Numbered from the stretch's first letter, positions 29,132 through 37,627 are shown. The stretch: 64,000 bases of DNA from JBGAPI01 sp044221335 (GCA_044221335.1 JBGAPI010000029.1:1-64000), one strand, 5' to 3'. Numbers and translations are program-made. Notes: generated by a model not told the origin, from the sequence alone.

Positions 29132-29166
29132 CCGAGGCGCTGCCCAGGCAGCGCCTCGGCGTTTGT
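29132..29166 (+). terminator. Terminator after the TonB-domain gene
   Basis: Perfect 13-bp stem CCGAGGCGCTGCC (29132-29144) and GGCAGCGCCTCGG (29147-29159) with a 2-base gap, then CGTTTGT. Located 28 bp past the stop. Confidence 0.65.
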
Positions 29167-29202
29167 GGCGACCGCCGACGCGAATTCCCGACCCGGATCG
29201 CG

Positions 29203-29208
29203 TATCGT
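29203..29208 (+). promoter_or_regulatory. Putative -10 box (TATCGT) of the DUF971 gene
   Basis: TATCGT 25 bp before the start codon, downstream of the terminator at 29132. Same hexamer as at lpxC. Confidence 0.35.
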
Positions 29209-29232
29209 GCGCGCCCTGCCGAGCGACCGACC

Positions 29233-29586
29233 ATGCCGAACCCGACCGAGATCAAGCTGCACCGCGCCTCGCACAAGCTCGAGATCGCCTTCGACAGCGG
29301 CGAAGTGTTCCACCTGCCTGCGGAATACCTGCGTGTCCACTCGCCGAGCGCGGAGGTGATGGGCCACGGCCCGGGCCAGCGCGTGCTGCAGGTCGGCAAG
29401 CGCGACGTCAACATCGACGACGTGCTGCCGGTCGGCAACTACGCCGTGCTGCTGCGCTTCGACGACGGCCACGAGACCGGCATCTATTCCTGGACCACGC
29501 TCTACGACCTCGGCAAGCACCAGGCCGAGCTGTGGGCGAAGTACCTCGCCGAGCTCGAGGCCGCCGGCGCGTCCCGCGACCCGTAG
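29233..29586 (+). CDS. DUF971 protein (GBBH-like N-terminal domain)
   Basis: 117 residues forming one DUF971 domain, the fold that precedes the catalytic domain in gamma-butyrobetaine hydroxylase. Signatures: 'PTEIKLHRASHKLEIAFDSG', 'LPAEYLRVHSPSAEV', 'GNYAVLLRFDDGHETGIYSW' and 'LYDLGKHQAELW'. In proteobacteria the stand-alone form is often next to ubiE, as here (166 bp away); its biochemical role is unknown. The TAG stop is part of the GTAG that begins a palindrome doublet. Confidence 0.9.
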   Translation: MPNPTEIKLHRASHKLEIAFDSGEVFHLPAEYLRVHSPSAEVMGHGPGQRVLQVGKRDVNIDDVLPVGNYAVLLRFDDGHETGIYSWTTLYDLGKHQAELWAKYLAELEAAGASRDP

Positions 29587-29654
29587 GGCGGGAACCGGCC
29601 CGCTGCTCGTCGCTGTTCCGGGTGCACCGCCGAGCGGCCCGCGGGCCGCTCCAC
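29583..29654. repeat. GTAG palindrome doublet (REP/BIME-like), copy A
   Basis: Begins GTAGGGCGGGAACCGGCCCG (stem GCGGG/CCCGC) and ends with an inverted, decayed partner GCGGCCCGCGGGCCGCTCCA, joined by a spacer like those of the copies at 36621 and 37399. The leading GTAG includes the stop codon of the DUF971 gene. Confidence 0.65.
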
Positions 29655-29685
29655 GGGAGGCGCAGCGCGGCGCCACCCTGCTCGC

Positions 29686-29691
29686 TAGACT
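29686..29691 (+). promoter_or_regulatory. Putative ubiE -10 box (TAGACT)
   Basis: TAGACT 62 bp before the ubiE start, just after the palindrome doublet. Confidence 0.3.
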
Positions 29692-29752
29692 TGCCGGCGG
29701 AGTCCGCCGCGCCGCCGCGGGCGGACCCGCGCGCACGACCACCGGAACGACC

Positions 29753-30505
29753 ATGACCGACGATACCGACCGCACCCACTTCGGCTTCCGTGATGTCGCT
29801 CCCGACGAGAAGACCCGCCTGGTGCGCGAGGTGTTCGCGTCGGTGGCGCCGAAGTACGACCTGATGAACGACCTGATGTCGCTCGGCGTGCATCGGCTGT
29901 GGAAGCGTCACTTCGTCGGCACCAGCGGCGTGCGCGCCGGGGACCGCGTGCTCGACCTCGCCGGCGGCACCGGCGACATCAGTGCGCTGATGGCCGATGC
30001 GGTCGGTCCGACCGGACGGGTCGTTCTGACCGACATCAACCCGGCGATGCTGGCGCTCGGCCGCGACCGCATGCTCGATTCCGGCCGCCTCGACCGGGTG
30101 ACCACCTGCCTCGTCGACGCCTCCGCGATCCCGTTCGCCGACCGCAGCTTCGACCTCGTCACCATCGCCTTCGGCCTGCGCAACGTCACCGTCAAGGAAC
30201 GCGCGCTGGCCGAGATGCACCGCGTGCTGAAGATCGGCGGCCGCGCGCTGGTGCTGGAATTCTCCAAGGTCGAGGACGGCAACCTCGCCGCGCTGTACGA
30301 CCTGTACTCGTTCAAGGTGCTGCCCTGGCTCGGCGAGCGCGTCGCGGGCGATTCCGGCAGCTACCAGTACCTCGCCGAGTCGATCCGCAAGCATCCCGAC
30401 CAGCCGACGCTGCAGGCGATGATGGACGGCGTCGGCTTCGCCCGCACGAGCTACCGCAACCTGCTGAACGGGATGGTGGCGATCCACTCCGGCTACCGCG
30501 TCTGA
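29753..30505 (+). CDS. ubiE: Ubiquinone/menaquinone C-methyltransferase UbiE
   Basis: SAM-dependent methyltransferase that methylates the quinone ring in ubiquinone biosynthesis. 250 residues. Motifs: 'THFGFRDVAPDEKTRLVREV', 'VAPKYDLMNDLMSLGVHRLW', the SAM loop 'VLDLAGGTGDIS', 'DASAIPFADRSFDLVTIAFG', 'LRNVTVKERALAEMHRVLKI' and 'YQYLAESIRKHPDQ', all diagnostic of UbiE. ubiJ and ubiB, often next, are absent here; an aminopeptidase gene follows instead. Confidence 0.96.
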   Translation: MTDDTDRTHFGFRDVAPDEKTRLVREVFASVAPKYDLMNDLMSLGVHRLWKRHFVGTSGVRAGDRVLDLAGGTGDISALMADAVGPTGRVVLTDINPAMLALGRDRMLDSGRLDRVTTCLVDASAIPFADRSFDLVTIAFGLRNVTVKERALAEMHRVLKIGGRALVLEFSKVEDGNLAALYDLYSFKVLPWLGERVAGDSGSYQYLAESIRKHPDQPTLQAMMDGVGFARTSYRNLLNGMVAIHSGYRV

Positions 30506-30588
30506 TCCGGCGGCTGCGCCGTCGCATCAGCATCGAAGAGCCGATTCATGTGCCGGGCGATGTGCAAGCGTTCTCGAGGATTCGACGG

Positions 30589-32424
30589 ATGACGATGGTG
30601 CGGGTCGTGCTGCTGGGCTTGCTGGCGGGAGTGGTGAACATGGTCCACGCTGCGGATGAATCGAGCTACTCCCGTCCCGACCGCGTTCGGGTCAGCCATC
30701 TCCGGCTCGACCTCGATGCCGATTTCGACAAGCGCGAACTGGCGGGCTTCGCCGAGCTGACCCTCGACTGGTCCCCCGGTGTCGCGGGTGGACTCGACCT
30801 CGACAGCCGCGACCTCGTCGTCGAGCGTGCCGAGGGGCGTCGCGCCGACGGCAGCTGGCACGCGCTGGCGTTCCGGATCGCGGCGCGCGATCCGGTGCGC
30901 GGCCAGAAGCTCGCGATCAGCGCGACCCGCGCCGACCAGCGAGTGCGCATCCACTACCGCACGACGCCGGCGTCGACCGGGCTGTCCTGGCTCGCGCCGG
31001 CGCAGACCAGTGGCAGCGCGCCGATGCTGTACAGCCAGTCGGAAGCGCTGCACGCGCGCTCCTGGGTGCCGATCCAGGACAGCCCGGGTGTCCGCTTCCG
31101 CTTCGACGCGACGGTGCGCGCGCCCGGCGGGATGCGGGTGCTGATGGGGGCGGAGAACGATCCCGCGGCCACCGGCGACGGCGGTTGGCATCTGCACATG
31201 GGAGACCCCATCCCCGCCTACCTGCTGGCGATCGCGATCGGCGACTTCCGCTTCCAGGCGACCGGTCCGCGCAGCGGCGTCTACGCCGAGCCGGCGCGGG
31301 TCGCTGCCGCGGCCCGCGAGTTCGAGGACCTGGAGACGATGATCGCGACCGCGGAGTCGCTCTACGGCCCCTACCGCTGGGGTCGCTACGACCTGCTGGT
31401 GCTGCCTCCGGCCTTCCCGTTCGGCGGGATGGAAAATCCGCGGCTCACCTTCGTCAATCCGAGCCTCGTCGCGGGCGACAAGAGCCTCACCAACGTGATC
31501 GCGCACGAGCTCGCGCATTCCTGGTCGGGCAACCTCGTCACCAACGCCGACTGGACGCACTTCTGGCTCAACGAGGGCTTCACCACCTACGTCGAGAACC
31601 GCATCGTCGAGGCCGTCTTCGGACGCGACATCGCCGAGATGCAGCAGGTCGTCGACCTCCAGGAGATGCGCGAGGACTTCGTCGACCTCGCGCCGGCCGA
31701 CACCCGGCTGGTGCCGGCGCTCGCCGGTCGCGATCCGGACGACATCTATTCCACGGTCCCCTACACCAAGGGCGCGATGTTCCTCCGGCTCTCGGAGCGG
31801 CGCCTCGGTCGTGAACGCTTCGATCGCCTCCTGCGCGACTGGTTCGACCGGCACGCCTTCGGCAGCGCGACCACCGACGACTGGCTTGCATTCCTGCGCC
31901 GGGAACTCGCCGCCACGCCCGCGCTCGCGCCGGACGACGCCGAGATCCAGGCCTGGCTGTACGGGCCGCTGCTGCCCGACGGCGCGCCGATCCCGGACTC
32001 GGCCCGCCTGCGTGCCGTGGAGGCGAAGGCGCAGCAATGGCTGGCGGGCTCGCTCGACGCCGACGCGCTCGGCGCCGACGCCTTCGTCACCTACGAGTGG
32101 CTGCACTTCCTCGATCGGCTGCGCGCCGATCCGGAGCGGGCCCGTCTCGACGCGCTCGATGCCCGCTACCACCTGTCCAGCCGCGGCAACGCCGAGCTCG
32201 GCCTGCGCTGGGTCCGCCTCGCGGTGCTCACGCGCCATCACGGCTACGAGGACGCCGCACGCCGATATCTCTCGGAGCACGGCCGCCGCAAGCTGGTGCT
32301 GCCGATCTTCGACGACCTCGCGGCAACGCCGGAGGGCAAGGGCGTCGCGAAGAAGCTGTACGCCGAACTCCGGTCGCGCTGGCACGCGATGACGCAGGCG
32401 AGCCTGGACAAGAAGCTGAACTGA
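30589..32424 (+). CDS. M1 family aminopeptidase, leukotriene A4 hydrolase-like
   Basis: Secreted zinc aminopeptidase of 611 residues. Signal peptide in 'MVRVVLLGLLAGVVNMVHA'. The N-terminal beta domain leads to the exopeptidase motif 'FPFGGMENPRLTF' (GGMEN, as in LTA4 hydrolases). The zinc site is H306-E-x-x-H310 in 'HELAHSW', with the third ligand E329 in 'FWLNEGFTTY', exactly 18 residues on. 'PYTKGAMFL' follows. The C-terminal helical domain ends 'LYAELRSRWHAMTQASL', matching the LTA4-hydrolase C domain. Start ATG 30589 with GAGGA 8 bases upstream. No lipobox. Confidence 0.92.
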   Translation: MTMVRVVLLGLLAGVVNMVHAADESSYSRPDRVRVSHLRLDLDADFDKRELAGFAELTLDWSPGVAGGLDLDSRDLVVERAEGRRADGSWHALAFRIAARDPVRGQKLAISATRADQRVRIHYRTTPASTGLSWLAPAQTSGSAPMLYSQSEALHARSWVPIQDSPGVRFRFDATVRAPGGMRVLMGAENDPAATGDGGWHLHMGDPIPAYLLAIAIGDFRFQATGPRSGVYAEPARVAAAAREFEDLETMIATAESLYGPYRWGRYDLLVLPPAFPFGGMENPRLTFVNPSLVAGDKSLTNVIAHELAHSWSGNLVTNADWTHFWLNEGFTTYVENRIVEAVFGRDIAEMQQVVDLQEMREDFVDLAPADTRLVPALAGRDPDDIYSTVPYTKGAMFLRLSERRLGRERFDRLLRDWFDRHAFGSATTDDWLAFLRRELAATPALAPDDAEIQAWLYGPLLPDGAPIPDSARLRAVEAKAQQWLAGSLDADALGADAFVTYEWLHFLDRLRADPERARLDALDARYHLSSRGNAELGLRWVRLAVLTRHHGYEDAARRYLSEHGRRKLVLPIFDDLAATPEGKGVAKKLYAELRSRWHAMTQASLDKKLN

Positions 32425-32682
32425 CGAGGCGTCGGCCGGCGGGAGCCGCGACCGTCGCCGCCGCCTCACCCGCGGGGAGACCTGGCGCGAGGCAAGCGAT
32501 CACCCGGCAGCGTCTGCTCGGTCCAATCCGGATCGTCACGAGCATCGACAGCATCGAGCGCCGGCTCACCGACGGGTCGGGCGGGCACCGGGGCCGCGCC
32601 GTTGCGGGCGGATCCGTGCCGTATCACCCCGCGCGGCCGGCGCTCCTTTTGCGGAACCCGGGCCCTGCGCTCGGGCAGCACC

Positions 32683-32688
32683 TACAAT
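32683..32688 (+). promoter_or_regulatory. Putative rnr -10 box (TACAAT)
   Basis: TACAAT 23 bp before the TTG start, giving a very short leader. The preceding 250 bp (32425-32680) hold no gene that I can support. Confidence 0.45.
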
Positions 32689-32711
32689 GCCGAGACTTCC
32701 GGAGAACCCTC

Positions 32712-35237
32712 TTGTCCAAACGCAGCAAGTCCAGTACCTCCTCGCGCGGCGACAAGCGCGGCCCGCGGCCGGCGACACCCTCTGCAGGCGCCGCCTTCGG
32801 TGACGCCGGCGGCAAGCGCGGCGGCAAGGGCAAGCCGAAGAAGGCCGCGCCGTGGCTGCCGGATGTGATGACGGCGCCGACGGTCGGCCGCCCGACCAAT
32901 TCGACGCCGTCTCCGTCGCGCCGCCGCGGCGAGGCGTCGGCTCCGCCGGCCGCCGGTCGGCCTGCGGCCCCGCCGTCGCGCGGCGGGCACGTCGCACCGC
33001 CGTCGTCCCCGAAACCTGGCCGTGAGCGCGGTGGTCGCGGCGCCGCACCGTCGCCCGCATCGGCGGCCGATCCCTTCGCCGCGCGCGAAGCGAGCCGCTA
33101 CGAGAATCCGATCGCGAGTCGCGAGGCGATCCTCGCGCTGCTCGCCGAGCAGGGGCAGATGCTGACCGCCGAGCGGATCGCCGAGTTGATCGGGATTTCG
33201 GATCCGGATCGGTTCGACGCGCTCGGCAAGCGCCTCGCGGCCATGGTCCGCGATGGCCAGCTGATCGTGAACCGCCGTGCCGGCTACGGTGTCGCCAAGA
33301 AGCTGGACCTCATCCCCGGCGTCGTGATCGCCAACCCCGACGGCTACGGCTTCCTCCGCGCCGACAGTGGCGGCGAGGACCTGTTCCTGTCACCGGCGCA
33401 GATGCGCACCGTACTGCACGGCGACCGCGTGCTCGCCTCGATCGTCGGCGAGGACAGCCGCGGTCGCAAGGAAGGCGCGATCGTCGAGGTGCTGGAGCGG
33501 CGCGCACCGCGGATCGTCGGCAAGTACCAGGAGGGCGATGGCTTCGGACTCGTCGTCCCCGACGACCGCCGGATCCACCAGGATCTGCTGATCCCGCTCG
33601 GCCGCCATCGCGGCGCGCACCACGGCCAGATCGTCGTCGCCGAGATCGTCGAGTCGCCGACCCGCGAGCGGCCGCCGATCGGCAAGGTGCTGGCGGTGCT
33701 GGGCGATCGGCTGACCGCGTCGATGACGGTGCGGATGGCGATCGAGTCGCACGGCCTGCCGCACGAATGGCCGGATGCCGTGCTCCGCGAGGCCGAGCGG
33801 GTCGAGCCCGAGGTCACCGAGGCCGAGCGCGCGGGTCGCGTCGACCTCCGCTCGCTGCCGCTGGTGACCATCGACGGAGAGGACGCGCGCGACTTCGACG
33901 ACGCGGTCTATGCCGAGCCGATGAAGTCCGGCTTCCGGCTGGTGGTCGCGATCGCCGACGTCTCGCACTACGTCGTGCCGGACACCGCGCTCGACACCGA
34001 GGCCTACAACCGCGCGACCTCCTGCTACTTCCCCGACTTCGTCGTGCCGATGCTGCCGGAGTCGCTGTCCAATGGCATCTGCTCGCTGATGCCGAAGGTC
34101 GACCGCCTCGCGATGGTCTGCGACATGAAGCTCGACCACGAGGGCGTGGTGAAGGGCGCGAGCTTCTACCCGGCGGTGATCCATTCGCATGCGCGGCTGA
34201 CCTACACCAAGGTGTGGGCCGCGCTCGAAGGCAAGTCCGAGTCCGCGAGGCAGGAGGTCGCCGACGTCCTCCCGCACCTGGGGAATCTCTACGCGCTCTA
34301 CAAGCTGTTGGCGCGCCAGCGCCAGCAGCGCGGCGCGATCGACTTCGAGGGCAAGGAATTCAAGTTCCGGCTGAATCCGGTCGGCGAAGTGCTGGCGGTA
34401 GGTGCCTACGAGCGCAACGACGCCCACAAGCTGATCGAGGAATGCATGATCGCCGCCAACGTCGAGGCGGCGAAGTACCTGTCGAAGCGCAAGCTGCCGG
34501 CAGGCTTCCGGGTGCATGCACCGCCACCGGCATCGAAGTACGAGGAGCTCCGGGAGTTCCTGAAGGAGTTCCAGCTGAAGATGCCGGAGCAGCCGCAGGT
34601 CAAGCCGGCCGACTTCGCGCAGCTGCTCGCCAAGGTCCGAAAGCGACCCGATGCGGCGATGCTGGAGTCGACCCTGCTGCGCGCGCAGAGCCTGGCGGTC
34701 TACCAGGCGGCCAACGGCGGCCACTTCGGCCTCGCGCTGTCGCACTACGCGCACTTCACCTCGCCGATCCGGCGCTATCCCGACCTGCTGGTGCACCGCG
34801 CGATCCGCCACGCGGCGGCCGGCGGCGAGGCGACGGACTACGCCTACAGCAACAATGCGATGGAGCGGATGACCGCACATTGTTCGCAGTGCGAGCGTCG
34901 CGCCGATCTCGCCAGCCGCGACGTCGACGAGCGCTTCAAGTGCGCGTGGATGGAGAAGCACATCGGCTCGCAGTTCGACGGCGTGGTCACCGGCGTCACC
35001 TCGTTCGGCCTGTTCGTCGAGCTCGCCGAGAACCGCATCGGCGGCCTGATCCACATCACCCAGCTGCCGAACGACTACTACCACTTCGATGCGCGCCGCC
35101 AGCTGCTGACCGGCGAACGCCGCGGGATGAAGTTCCGCCTCGGCGACCCGGTCCGGGTGCTGGTGCTGCGCGCGAGCCTCGAGGACCGCAAGATCGACTT
35201 CCGGCTGGTCGAGCCGGAACGGGCACCGAAGGCATGA
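32712..35237 (+). CDS. rnr: Ribonuclease R
   Basis: 3'-5' exoribonuclease (RNB family) that degrades structured RNA and matures rRNA/tmRNA. About 841 residues from TTG 32712 ('SKRSKSSTSSRGDKRG'), supported by GGAGA 7 bases upstream and a -10 box. Residues 1-115 are a Lys/Arg/Pro/Ser-rich disordered extension. Then come a winged helix (about 140-200), cold-shock domains, the RNB catalytic core with 'TIDGEDARDFDDAVYAE' (about 385-401) and 'HYAHFTSPIRRYPDLLVHRA', and a C-terminal S1 domain (about 752-835, 'GVVTGVTSFGLFVELAENRI'). E. coli RNase R carries its basic tail at the C-terminus instead. Confidence 0.94.
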   Translation: MSKRSKSSTSSRGDKRGPRPATPSAGAAFGDAGGKRGGKGKPKKAAPWLPDVMTAPTVGRPTNSTPSPSRRRGEASAPPAAGRPAAPPSRGGHVAPPSSPKPGRERGGRGAAPSPASAADPFAAREASRYENPIASREAILALLAEQGQMLTAERIAELIGISDPDRFDALGKRLAAMVRDGQLIVNRRAGYGVAKKLDLIPGVVIANPDGYGFLRADSGGEDLFLSPAQMRTVLHGDRVLASIVGEDSRGRKEGAIVEVLERRAPRIVGKYQEGDGFGLVVPDDRRIHQDLLIPLGRHRGAHHGQIVVAEIVESPTRERPPIGKVLAVLGDRLTASMTVRMAIESHGLPHEWPDAVLREAERVEPEVTEAERAGRVDLRSLPLVTIDGEDARDFDDAVYAEPMKSGFRLVVAIADVSHYVVPDTALDTEAYNRATSCYFPDFVVPMLPESLSNGICSLMPKVDRLAMVCDMKLDHEGVVKGASFYPAVIHSHARLTYTKVWAALEGKSESARQEVADVLPHLGNLYALYKLLARQRQQRGAIDFEGKEFKFRLNPVGEVLAVGAYERNDAHKLIEECMIAANVEAAKYLSKRKLPAGFRVHAPPPASKYEELREFLKEFQLKMPEQPQVKPADFAQLLAKVRKRPDAAMLESTLLRAQSLAVYQAANGGHFGLALSHYAHFTSPIRRYPDLLVHRAIRHAAAGGEATDYAYSNNAMERMTAHCSQCERRADLASRDVDERFKCAWMEKHIGSQFDGVVTGVTSFGLFVELAENRIGGLIHITQLPNDYYHFDARRQLLTGERRGMKFRLGDPVRVLVLRASLEDRKIDFRLVEPERAPKA

Positions 35238-35980
35238 GCGGGCTCAAGGTCGGGATCAACCCGGTCGACGCGGCCCTGAGCCACGAGGCCGACGCGATCG
35301 ACGCGCTGCTGGTCGAGCGCGGCGGTCGCAACGCGCGCGTGAAGGCGCTGGTCGACCGTGCTCGCGGTCGCCGGATCGCGGTGCGCGAGGTCGATGGCGA
35401 CGAGCTTGACCGGCTCGCCGAGGGTCTGCGCCACCAGGGCGTGATCGCGCGGATGAAGGCCACGCAGCGCAAGGCGATGGCGTCGCTGGAGGAGATCCTC
35501 GCCGACCTGCCGCGCGACGCGTTGTTCCTGCTGCTCGACGGCGTCACCGACCCGCACAACCTCGGCGCCTGCCTGCGCAGCGCGGAGGCCGCCGGCGTCA
35601 CCGCGGTGATCGTGCCGCGCGACCGCGCGGTCGGGATCACGCCAGTGGTGGAGAAGTCCTCGGCAGGCGCGTCGGGACGGGTCAACTTCATCCAGGTCAC
35701 CAATCTGGCGCGCGCGATGGAGCAGCTCAAGGCCGCCAACGTCTGGATCACCGGGCTCGCCGGCGAGGGCACGGCGTCGCTGTACGACATCGACTTCCGC
35801 GGCCCGGCCGCGATCGCGATGGGCAGCGAGGGCGAGGGCCTCCGCCGCTTGAGCGCCGAGCTCTGCGATCACCTGGTGAAGATCCCGATGCGCGGCCAGG
35901 TCGAGTCCCTCAACGTGTCGGTGGCGACCGGCATCGCGCTGTTCGAGGCGCTGCGCCAGCGGAGTGCCGGCAAGCGATGA
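35234..35980 (+). CDS. rlmB: 23S rRNA (guanosine-2'-O-)-methyltransferase RlmB
   Basis: SPOUT-class (TrmH family) methyltransferase that modifies G2251 of 23S rRNA. 248 residues. The N-terminal substrate-binding domain has 'GINPVDAAL' and 'RHQGVIARM'. The knotted catalytic domain has motif 1 'LLDGVTDPHNLGACLRSAEA', motif 2 'IAMGSEGEGLRRLSAELCD' and motif 3 'IPMRGQVESLNVSVATGIAL'. It overlaps rnr by 4 bp (ATGA), the same rnr-rlmB order as in E. coli, and overlaps the next gene in the same way. Confidence 0.95.
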   Translation: MSGLKVGINPVDAALSHEADAIDALLVERGGRNARVKALVDRARGRRIAVREVDGDELDRLAEGLRHQGVIARMKATQRKAMASLEEILADLPRDALFLLLDGVTDPHNLGACLRSAEAAGVTAVIVPRDRAVGITPVVEKSSAGASGRVNFIQVTNLARAMEQLKAANVWITGLAGEGTASLYDIDFRGPAAIAMGSEGEGLRRLSAELCDHLVKIPMRGQVESLNVSVATGIALFEALRQRSAGKR

Positions 35981-36624
35981 GCTTCGCCTGGTACGACCTG
36001 GTCGGTCTGACCGGCGTGGTGGTGATCCTCTACGCCTACCTGATGCTGCAGCTCGACCGGATGGAAGAGGACGAGCTGCAGTACTCGCTGCTCAACGCTC
36101 TCGGCGCGCTGGCGGTGCTGGTGTCGCTGCTGTTCGAGTTCAACCTCTCCGCCGTGCTGATGGAGGGGAGCTGGTTCCTGGTCAGCCTGATCGGGATCGC
36201 GCGCTGGGCGCGGTCGCGGCGGCGCCGTCACGCGGCGCGGATGGCGGTGTCGACCATGGCGTCGTCGCCTGCGATCGCCGTCGGTGCGACTCCGCATGCC
36301 GGCCTCGACGCCGCCGCCGCCGCGCGCGCCGTGATCGAGCATTGGCCGCACACGCACGAACTCGCCCGCTTCGCGCTTGCCCGCCATGGCTACCGCGACG
36401 CCGTCGGTGGCTTTGGAATCACCTATCCCGACGAGCTCGACGACATCGAGCGCTCGTCCGGGAAGACCATCCCCACGGGTTTCGTCGAGGCCTACGGATA
36501 CTGGGGACTGCCGAACGGCTACGAGGTACTGGTGCCGGAGTCGGTGTATCGCGCCGTGCTGGCGTCGGTGCTCGCGGGGCTCGGGCTCGACGAGGATGCC
36601 GAGGTGCTCCGCAATACACCGTAG
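35977..36624 (+). CDS. CBU_0592-like membrane protein with an extra C-terminal domain
   Basis: 215 residues, coupled to rlmB by a 4-bp overlap. The N-terminal 85 residues have three hydrophobic segments and 'YDLVGLTGVVVILYAYLMLQ', 'DELQYSLLNALGALAVLVSL' and 'GSWFLVSLIGIARW', the signature of the small uncharacterised CBU_0592 membrane family. After a basic linker comes a soluble domain (about 115-210) with 'RFALARHGYRDAVGGFGITY', 'GFVEAYGYWGLPNGYEV' and 'VPESVYRAVLASVLAGLGLD', which I do not recognise. Function unknown. The TAG stop lies in the GTAG of a palindrome doublet. Confidence 0.75.
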   Translation: MSFAWYDLVGLTGVVVILYAYLMLQLDRMEEDELQYSLLNALGALAVLVSLLFEFNLSAVLMEGSWFLVSLIGIARWARSRRRRHAARMAVSTMASSPAIAVGATPHAGLDAAAAARAVIEHWPHTHELARFALARHGYRDAVGGFGITYPDELDDIERSSGKTIPTGFVEAYGYWGLPNGYEVLVPESVYRAVLASVLAGLGLDEDAEVLRNTP

Positions 36625-36691
36625 AGCGGGCCTTGGCCCGCTGCTCTTCGCCGTTCCGGGCGCCTCGCCGGCGGCGCGAGCGCCGCTCTGC
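36621..36691. repeat. GTAG palindrome doublet, copy B
   Basis: GTAGAGCGGGCCTTGGCCCG (stem AGCGGGCC/GGCCCGCT), a spacer with TGCTCTTCGCCGTTCC, then an inverted partner GGCGGCGCGAGCGCCGCTCT. About 88% identical to copy C at 37399 by eye. The GTAG contains the upstream gene's stop codon. Confidence 0.75.
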
Positions 36692-36816
36692 GGGCGTTCG
36701 CCGCAACGTCCAGGGGCGGGCACGCCCGCCGACGCGAGGCGCCGTTCCGCATGGCGATCGGACATCCGCGTCGTCGTCGTACCGGCGCTTCCCTCGGCGC
36801 TTGTCCTGCCGAACCG

Positions 36817-37050
36817 CTACCCCACGGACCAGTCGATGTCCCAGCGGGACTCGACGAAGAATTCCTCGAGAGCCGTCTCGTCCTGGACCCAACTGTCGAA
36901 CCAGCCCTCGCCGTTCGGGCCGTCGGAGCCCGCCAAACGTTCGAAGATCAGGAAATTCCCGGAAGCGTCATCCACGCGGACCACGCGCACCTGATGATCG
37001 ACGTGGCCGCTGTTCACTACGCGGCCGATGGTTTCGATGGGGATCGTCAT
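36817..37050 (-). CDS. Small hypothetical protein
   Basis: 77 residues from ATG 37050 ('MTIPIETIGRVVNSGHVDHQ'); codons further upstream would add an Arg-rich stretch without support. Tidy amphipathic pattern and acidic C-terminus ('EEFFVESRWDIDWSVG'), coding-like composition, no domain recognised. It lies 80 bp downstream of the SEC-C reading frame on the same strand, both enclosed by two direct copies of the palindrome doublet. Confidence 0.6.
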   Translation of the reverse strand: MTIPIETIGRVVNSGHVDHQVRVVRVDDASGNFLIFERLAGSDGPNGEGWFDSWVQDETALEEFFVESRWDIDWSVG

Positions 37051-37130
37051 GAGGCCTCGGCGGTTCTCGAACGTCCGGATACGACCGGACGCGCGGGGCG
37101 GCACGAGGCCGCCCCGCGAGAGGGGCTCAC

Positions 37131-37357
37131 CTAAAAGTAGTCATCCCGGCGCACGCCGTCGAAGCGTCCGCGGACGAGGCAACAGCGCTTGAAATCTGCG
37201 GCCGGACCCGCAGGGGCAGAGGTCGTTGCGGCCGAGCTTCTCGACCAGCTGCTTGCCGTTGCCCAGGATGCGCAGGCCCTTCTTGACCCGCGTCTCGGAC
37301 GGGTAGCCGCGGCGGCGCTTACGGATGGGGGTGAAAGCTGTCGTCGGTGATACGCAT
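37131..37357 (-). pseudogene. SEC-C zinc-motif protein interrupted by two +1 frameshifts
   Basis: A small protein of about 74 residues can be read only by moving frame +1 twice. ATG 37357, with AGGAG 7 bases upstream, gives 'MRITDDSF'. After TTT at 37336-37334 (C 37333 skipped or slipped onto) the next frame reads 'TPIRKRRRGYPSETRVKKGL' to 'GRNDLCPCGSGRRF'. After TTT at 37194-37192 the third frame reads 'KRCCLVRGRFDGVRRDDYF' and stops at TAG 37133-37131. Only the joined frames complete the zinc motif CPCGSG-x3-F-K-R-CC. Both sites are AGNTTTCA. It is either a pseudogene with two matching indels, sequence errors, or programmed +1 frameshifting. Confidence 0.65.
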
Positions 37358-37398
37358 GGCACATCTCCTGTCGCTCCCCGAACGCGGGGGCCGGCATT

Positions 37399-37468
37399 GT
37401 ATGCGGGCCTCGGCCCGATGCTCTTCGCTCTTCCCGGCGCCTCGCCGGCGGCGCAAGCGCCGCTCTAC
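37399..37468. repeat. Palindrome doublet, copy C
   Basis: GTATGCGGGCCTCGGCCCGA, spacer TGCTCTTCGCTCTTCC, inverted partner GGCGGCGCAAGCGCCGCTCT ending in CTAC. Direct orientation relative to copy B, 778 bp away, enclosing the two small minus-strand genes. Confidence 0.7.
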
Positions 37469-37594
37469 GTGCTTCGTCGCTGGCGTCGGAGCGCCCCGGG
37501 GCCGCTTCGCCTGCGGTGGCGCCGATCGGGCCGGGCGCCGGGTCAAAGATCGTCCCGCCCGGCCTGCGGGCTGTGCAGAGGGATGCAAGCCGAC

Positions 37595-37600
37595 TAGCCT
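37595..37600 (+). promoter_or_regulatory. Putative -10 box (TAGCCT) of the MBOAT operon
   Basis: TAGCCT 27 bp before the MBOAT gene start, which has GGGGAGGG as ribosome site. No clear -35. Confidence 0.3.
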
Positions 37601-37627
37601 CGCCCGGGGCTGTGCCGGGGAGGGACC

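Noticed and set aside
32425..32711. Long N-terminal extension of RNase R starting inside the aminopeptidase gene
   Set aside because: The extended frame is a shadow of the aminopeptidase gene; the TTG at 32712 has a ribosome site and a -10 box just upstream.
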